Source of the DNA: Flavobacteriales bacterium
GTDB lineage: Bacteria; Bacteroidota; Bacteroidia; Flavobacteriales_E; Vicingaceae
Assembly: GCA_020635815.1 (NCBI GenBank)
Contig: JACJZB010000003.1
Coordinates: 62,001-126,000 of the forward strand
DNA: 64,000 bases
Direction of reading: 5' to 3'
Position numbers and translations under genes: made by a program. The notes under the pieces were generated by a model. The model ran no database searches. It saw only the letters and a program-made list of their open reading frames with translations, and was not told the origin of the DNA. Shown here in pieces: positions 61,387-64,000 of the stretch. Position 1 is the first letter of the stretch. Each line of letters begins with the position of its first letter.

Positions 61387-62160
61387 ATGAATCAACCATA
61401 TTATAAAATAATAGATCAAGAAGAGGCAATATTTGAACATGCTTATAAAAACAAATTGCCATTATTACTAAAGGGACCAACAGGAACAGGGAAATCTAGA
61501 TTCGTTGAATATATGGCACACAAAATGGGTAAGAAACTATATACTGTTGCTTGCCATGAAGAAACTTCTTCAACAGATTTAATTGGACGATATATTATAA
61601 AAGGAGCAGAAACTATTTGGGTAGATGGACCAATGACAAGAGCTGTAAAAGAAGGAGCTTTATTGTATTTAGATGAAGTTGCCGAAGCACGGCCAGATAT
61701 TGTAGTTGCTTTACACTCATTAACAGACCATAGAAGAACACTGTTTATTGATAAAACAGGAGAATCAATTGTTGCAGACGAATCTTTTATGTTGGTAGCA
61801 ACTTATAACCCGGGTTATCAAAAAGGATTTAAAGAATTAAAACCATCAACTCGCCAACGTTTTATATCACTTTCTTTTGCATATCCAGAAAATAAGATAG
61901 AAACAGAAATATTAATTAATGAAACAGGTGTTGACGAAGATATTGCAAAAAAACTCATTAAGATTGGTGAGAAAATTAGAAATTTAACCGAGCTTGGTTT
62001 GGCTGAAACAGTTTCAACTAGGCTGCTTGTTGATGCTGCTATTTTAATTAAGAGTGGCTTGCCGCTTAGGTTGTCTTGCTTTGTTGCAATTGCAGAGCCT
62101 TTAACAGACGACGAAGATACAGTTGAAGCATTAAAAGACTTGATAAGTTTGAGTATTTAA
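61387..62160 (+). CDS. norQ: NorQ/CbbQ-type MoxR AAA+ ATPase
   Basis: The 257-residue ATPase is needed with NorD for NorCB activation, probably iron insertion. Walker A is GPTGTGKS (30-37), Walker B is GALLYLDEVAEA (about 94-105), and sensor 1 is MLVATYNPGYQKGF. It ends with the CbbQ_C region. A strong terminator precedes it and a 257-base gap follows before the carbonic anhydrase gene. Confidence 0.93.
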   Translation: MNQPYYKIIDQEEAIFEHAYKNKLPLLLKGPTGTGKSRFVEYMAHKMGKKLYTVACHEETSSTDLIGRYIIKGAETIWVDGPMTRAVKEGALLYLDEVAEARPDIVVALHSLTDHRRTLFIDKTGESIVADESFMLVATYNPGYQKGFKELKPSTRQRFISLSFAYPENKIETEILINETGVDEDIAKKLIKIGEKIRNLTELGLAETVSTRLLVDAAILIKSGLPLRLSCFVAIAEPLTDDEDTVEALKDLISLSI

Positions 62161-62417
62161 ACTTATACCATTAAAACCGGTTCAGAAGAGGGAGTTCTTG
62201 ATTTATTTAGGTTGTAGATGATTATGGATGAACTCGGTGATTTTGTGTAGAACGATATTATTAATTTAATGAGACCGTAAAGATGTTTAATGAAAAAAAT
62301 GTTATTATTAATTTAGTAGCCGAAGAAAAGATATTTTTTAATCTTTAAATAGGGTTACTTTTTTTGATAAAAGAATATTGAAGGCAATAACTAACATTAG
62401 CTAATTAAATAATAAAG

Positions 62418-63065
62418 ATGGAAAAATCATTTTACAAACAACTAATAGAGAATAATCGTAATTGGGTTAAAAGAAAACTAGCTGAGGATGAGAATTTCTT
62501 TGCAAATTTAGCAGATGGTCAACAACCGCCAGTATTGTGGATAGGCTGTGCAGACAGTAGGGTGCCAGCAAATGAATTAATAGGAGCAAAGGCAGGAGAA
62601 GTTTTTGTGCATCGTAACATTGCAAACATGGTTATTCATTCTGATATGAGTATGTTGAGTGTGTTAGATTATGCAGTAAATGTGTTAAAAGTAAGGCACA
62701 TTATAGTTTGTGGGCATTATGGTTGTGGTGGTGTGAAAGCAGCTATGGGAAATCAGAATATAGGATTAATAGATAACTGGATTAGACATATTAAAGATAT
62801 TTACCGTTTTCATCATGAAGAATTAAATAATATTAAAGATGAAAAGAAAAGATTTGACCGTTTTGTTGAGTTAAATGTTGTAGAGCAAGTTTATGACTTA
62901 GCTAAAACATCAATTGTGCAAACTGCATGGAAAAATGATCAAGTATTGCATGTGCATGGTTGGGTTTATAATATTAGAGACGGAAATGTAATTGACTTAG
63001 ACGTAAACTTTAGTAATGAAGATAATCTTGATGACGTCTATAAATTAATGATCAAAAAGAAATAA
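62418..63065 (+). CDS. can: Beta-class carbonic anhydrase
   Basis: The 215-residue enzyme hydrates CO2 to bicarbonate. Zinc ligands are Cys44 in CADSRVP (with the Asp-Arg dyad at 46 and 48), His100 and Cys103 in CGHYGCGG. Length and motifs match the Can type. It lies between norQ and norD, and only 3 bases before norD, so it is probably co-expressed with NO-reductase assembly. Confidence 0.95.
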   Translation: MEKSFYKQLIENNRNWVKRKLAEDENFFANLADGQQPPVLWIGCADSRVPANELIGAKAGEVFVHRNIANMVIHSDMSMLSVLDYAVNVLKVRHIIVCGHYGCGGVKAAMGNQNIGLIDNWIRHIKDIYRFHHEELNNIKDEKKRFDRFVELNVVEQVYDLAKTSIVQTAWKNDQVLHVHGWVYNIRDGNVIDLDVNFSNEDNLDDVYKLMIKKK

Positions 63066-63068
63066 TAA

Positions 63069-64000
63069 ATGGAAATAGATCAACTCATATTTAAAAGGAT
63101 ACACAAGTTTTATAAAAAGCTAACGGTTAAAGTTGATTTAGAACAAGAAAAAAGGACTGTAAATTTAGAACCTTTAAAGCCTAGGCTAACTATCCTTTCT
63201 AGAGCTTTAACTGGTTTGCAAAATGAGGTTGTAACATCTGAAAGAGAAGGTGGTTGGTCAGGATTAAAGTTTTATTTACCTCAAAATATTGCCTTTTGTG
63301 AAAAAATAGAAGATAATATTAATTTCTTTATATTCCGAGTACTTTATTTATCTGTACAACAAAAAGAACGTATAAACTGGCCTGAAGGAGAGGATCAGAA
63401 AGTTTCGTTGGCGCAGTCAAAAGCTGAAGAGTCTTCCGCTCAAATATTAGCTCAACTCTTTGATGAATATCCAGCCACAAAAACAATTTATGAAACATTA
63501 AAAAATGAGTTAGAGCAGTTTTATAAAAAACAAAACAAACCAGTAGATTACAGTTGGCTTTTTGGTAGGTGGATGAAACAAAATCCTCATGAGTTTATTG
63601 CCAATACCACTTCGCCTAATCAAAATAAAAATTTAGAGAAGCCTGAAATTACTACTGAAATGGATGCGAATCCGAGTGATGAAGTAACAGTTGTAGGTAT
63701 TGATAAAAAACAAATTGAGGATAATGTAGTTCAAAATCAGTTTGAAAAGGTTGATACACTATCAGAGTTTAATGGCACATTTAAAGAAATGGAAGGGGAG
63801 GATACCTTAAGTGATGATGAGGAAGCACTCAGAGAACTAAGTTTAAAACATACTGTTCGTGCCGATGATATTTCGCATTCAGTATATAAAGCAGAATTTG
63901 TAAATACTAAATCAAACATTTTAGTTGAAGCAGAAAACGAAAAAGGCAACTATCTATTTTATGATGAATGGGATTACAAAAAGCGAGTTTACAAGCCAAA
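63069..64000 (+). CDS. norD: NorD-like protein, N-terminal part (runs off the right edge)
   Basis: An open frame starts at the ATG at 63069, three bases after the carbonic anhydrase stop, and stays open to the window end (about 310 codons). It begins MEIDQLIFKRIHKFYKKLTVK, contains SREGGWSGLKFYLP-like sequence (SEREGGWSGLKFYLP) and NYLFYDEWDYKKRVYKPK, which is the NorD region just before the von Willebrand A domain. A highly acidic linker (about 195-265) precedes this. With NorQ it should activate NorCB. The vWA domain lies beyond the edge. Confidence 0.85.
   Translation, partial: MEIDQLIFKRIHKFYKKLTVKVDLEQEKRTVNLEPLKPRLTILSRALTGLQNEVVTSEREGGWSGLKFYLPQNIAFCEKIEDNINFFIFRVLYLSVQQKERINWPEGEDQKVSLAQSKAEESSAQILAQLFDEYPATKTIYETLKNELEQFYKKQNKPVDYSWLFGRWMKQNPHEFIANTTSPNQNKNLEKPEITTEMDANPSDEVTVVGIDKKQIEDNVVQNQFEKVDTLSEFNGTFKEMEGEDTLSDDEEALRELSLKHTVRADDISHSVYKAEFVNTKSNILVEAENEKGNYLFYDEWDYKKRVYKP

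Noticed and set aside
62161..62417. Extra small gene between norQ and the carbonic anhydrase
   Set aside because: Frames are short and broken, and I saw nothing conserved or structured.

Overview
The window is AT-rich DNA from a member of the Bacteroidota, most likely Flavobacteriales or a close relative. Supporting signs are many TAnnTTTG-type -7 promoter boxes with a TTG/TTTG at -33, frequent TTG starts with weak Shine-Dalgarno sites, a TonB-dependent receptor with a carboxypeptidase-regulatory-like N-domain, PorV-like and type IX secretion (T9SS) sorting-domain proteins, and DUF6702, DUF6913 and DUF5522 family proteins. No rRNA, CRISPR array, insertion sequence or integrase is visible.

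Layout. Positions 1-2080 form an accessory island: a HigB-like toxin, a membrane protein and an unknown protein, all on the minus strand, separated by two ~233-bp foldable repeats that behave like integron attC sites. Positions 2080-2710 are non-coding and hairpin-rich and include a candidate structured RNA. Then come lpxH and a frameshifted four-helix-bundle (S23/Avd-like) gene inside degenerate TTAAGTGATTAAG repeats. A minus-strand operon follows (lpxK, purine nucleoside phosphorylase, udk, M1 peptidase with a barrel-like tail; 4065-9607). Positions 9680-19251 hold a small lipoprotein, a TonB receptor, a 1407-residue secreted protein and a PorV-like barrel. Positions 19330-32204 mix greA, a HIT protein, a T9SS cargo protein, an RluA-type pseudouridine synthase, hutU, an AAA/DUF4143 ATPase, a HTH regulator divergent from a lone receiver domain, a PLP deaminase, a LysM glucosaminidase, an acyltransferase and an M23 peptidase. 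Positions 32304-41445 hold alaS, DUF6702 plus a second M1 peptidase, cytochrome b561, a serine hydrolase beside a third attC-like site, ribH and a TPR protein. Positions 41546-46583 hold recF-DUF721-DUF6913, a DUF2247 protein, an M3 peptidase and a phosphodiesterase. Positions 46705-54283 hold a barrel protein, a methyltransferase, a FecCD/FecE-type ABC transporter, an alpha-oxoamine synthase, pth-rplY-prs and tRNA-Leu(CAA). The right end holds a B12-dependent ribonucleotide reductase and a nitric-oxide respiration/detoxification cluster: ric, an Rrf2 regulator, a Crp/Fnr regulator, norC, norB, norQ, a beta-carbonic anhydrase and the start of norD, which runs off the window.

How the parts work together. 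NorCB would reduce NO to N2O, NorQ and NorD would help assemble or activate it, Ric would repair iron-sulfur centres, and two cysteine-bearing regulators would sense NO or oxygen. An FNR-like palindrome centred about 41.5 bases before the predicted norC start fits activation by the adjacent Crp/Fnr protein. The most unusual structure is the cassette-like array at 1-2080 and its relative at 39975-40097. Its AAC...GTT-bounded repeats fold into long hairpins, and each inserted gene carries its own private 10-bp inverted termini, as integron cassettes do, yet no integrase is in view.
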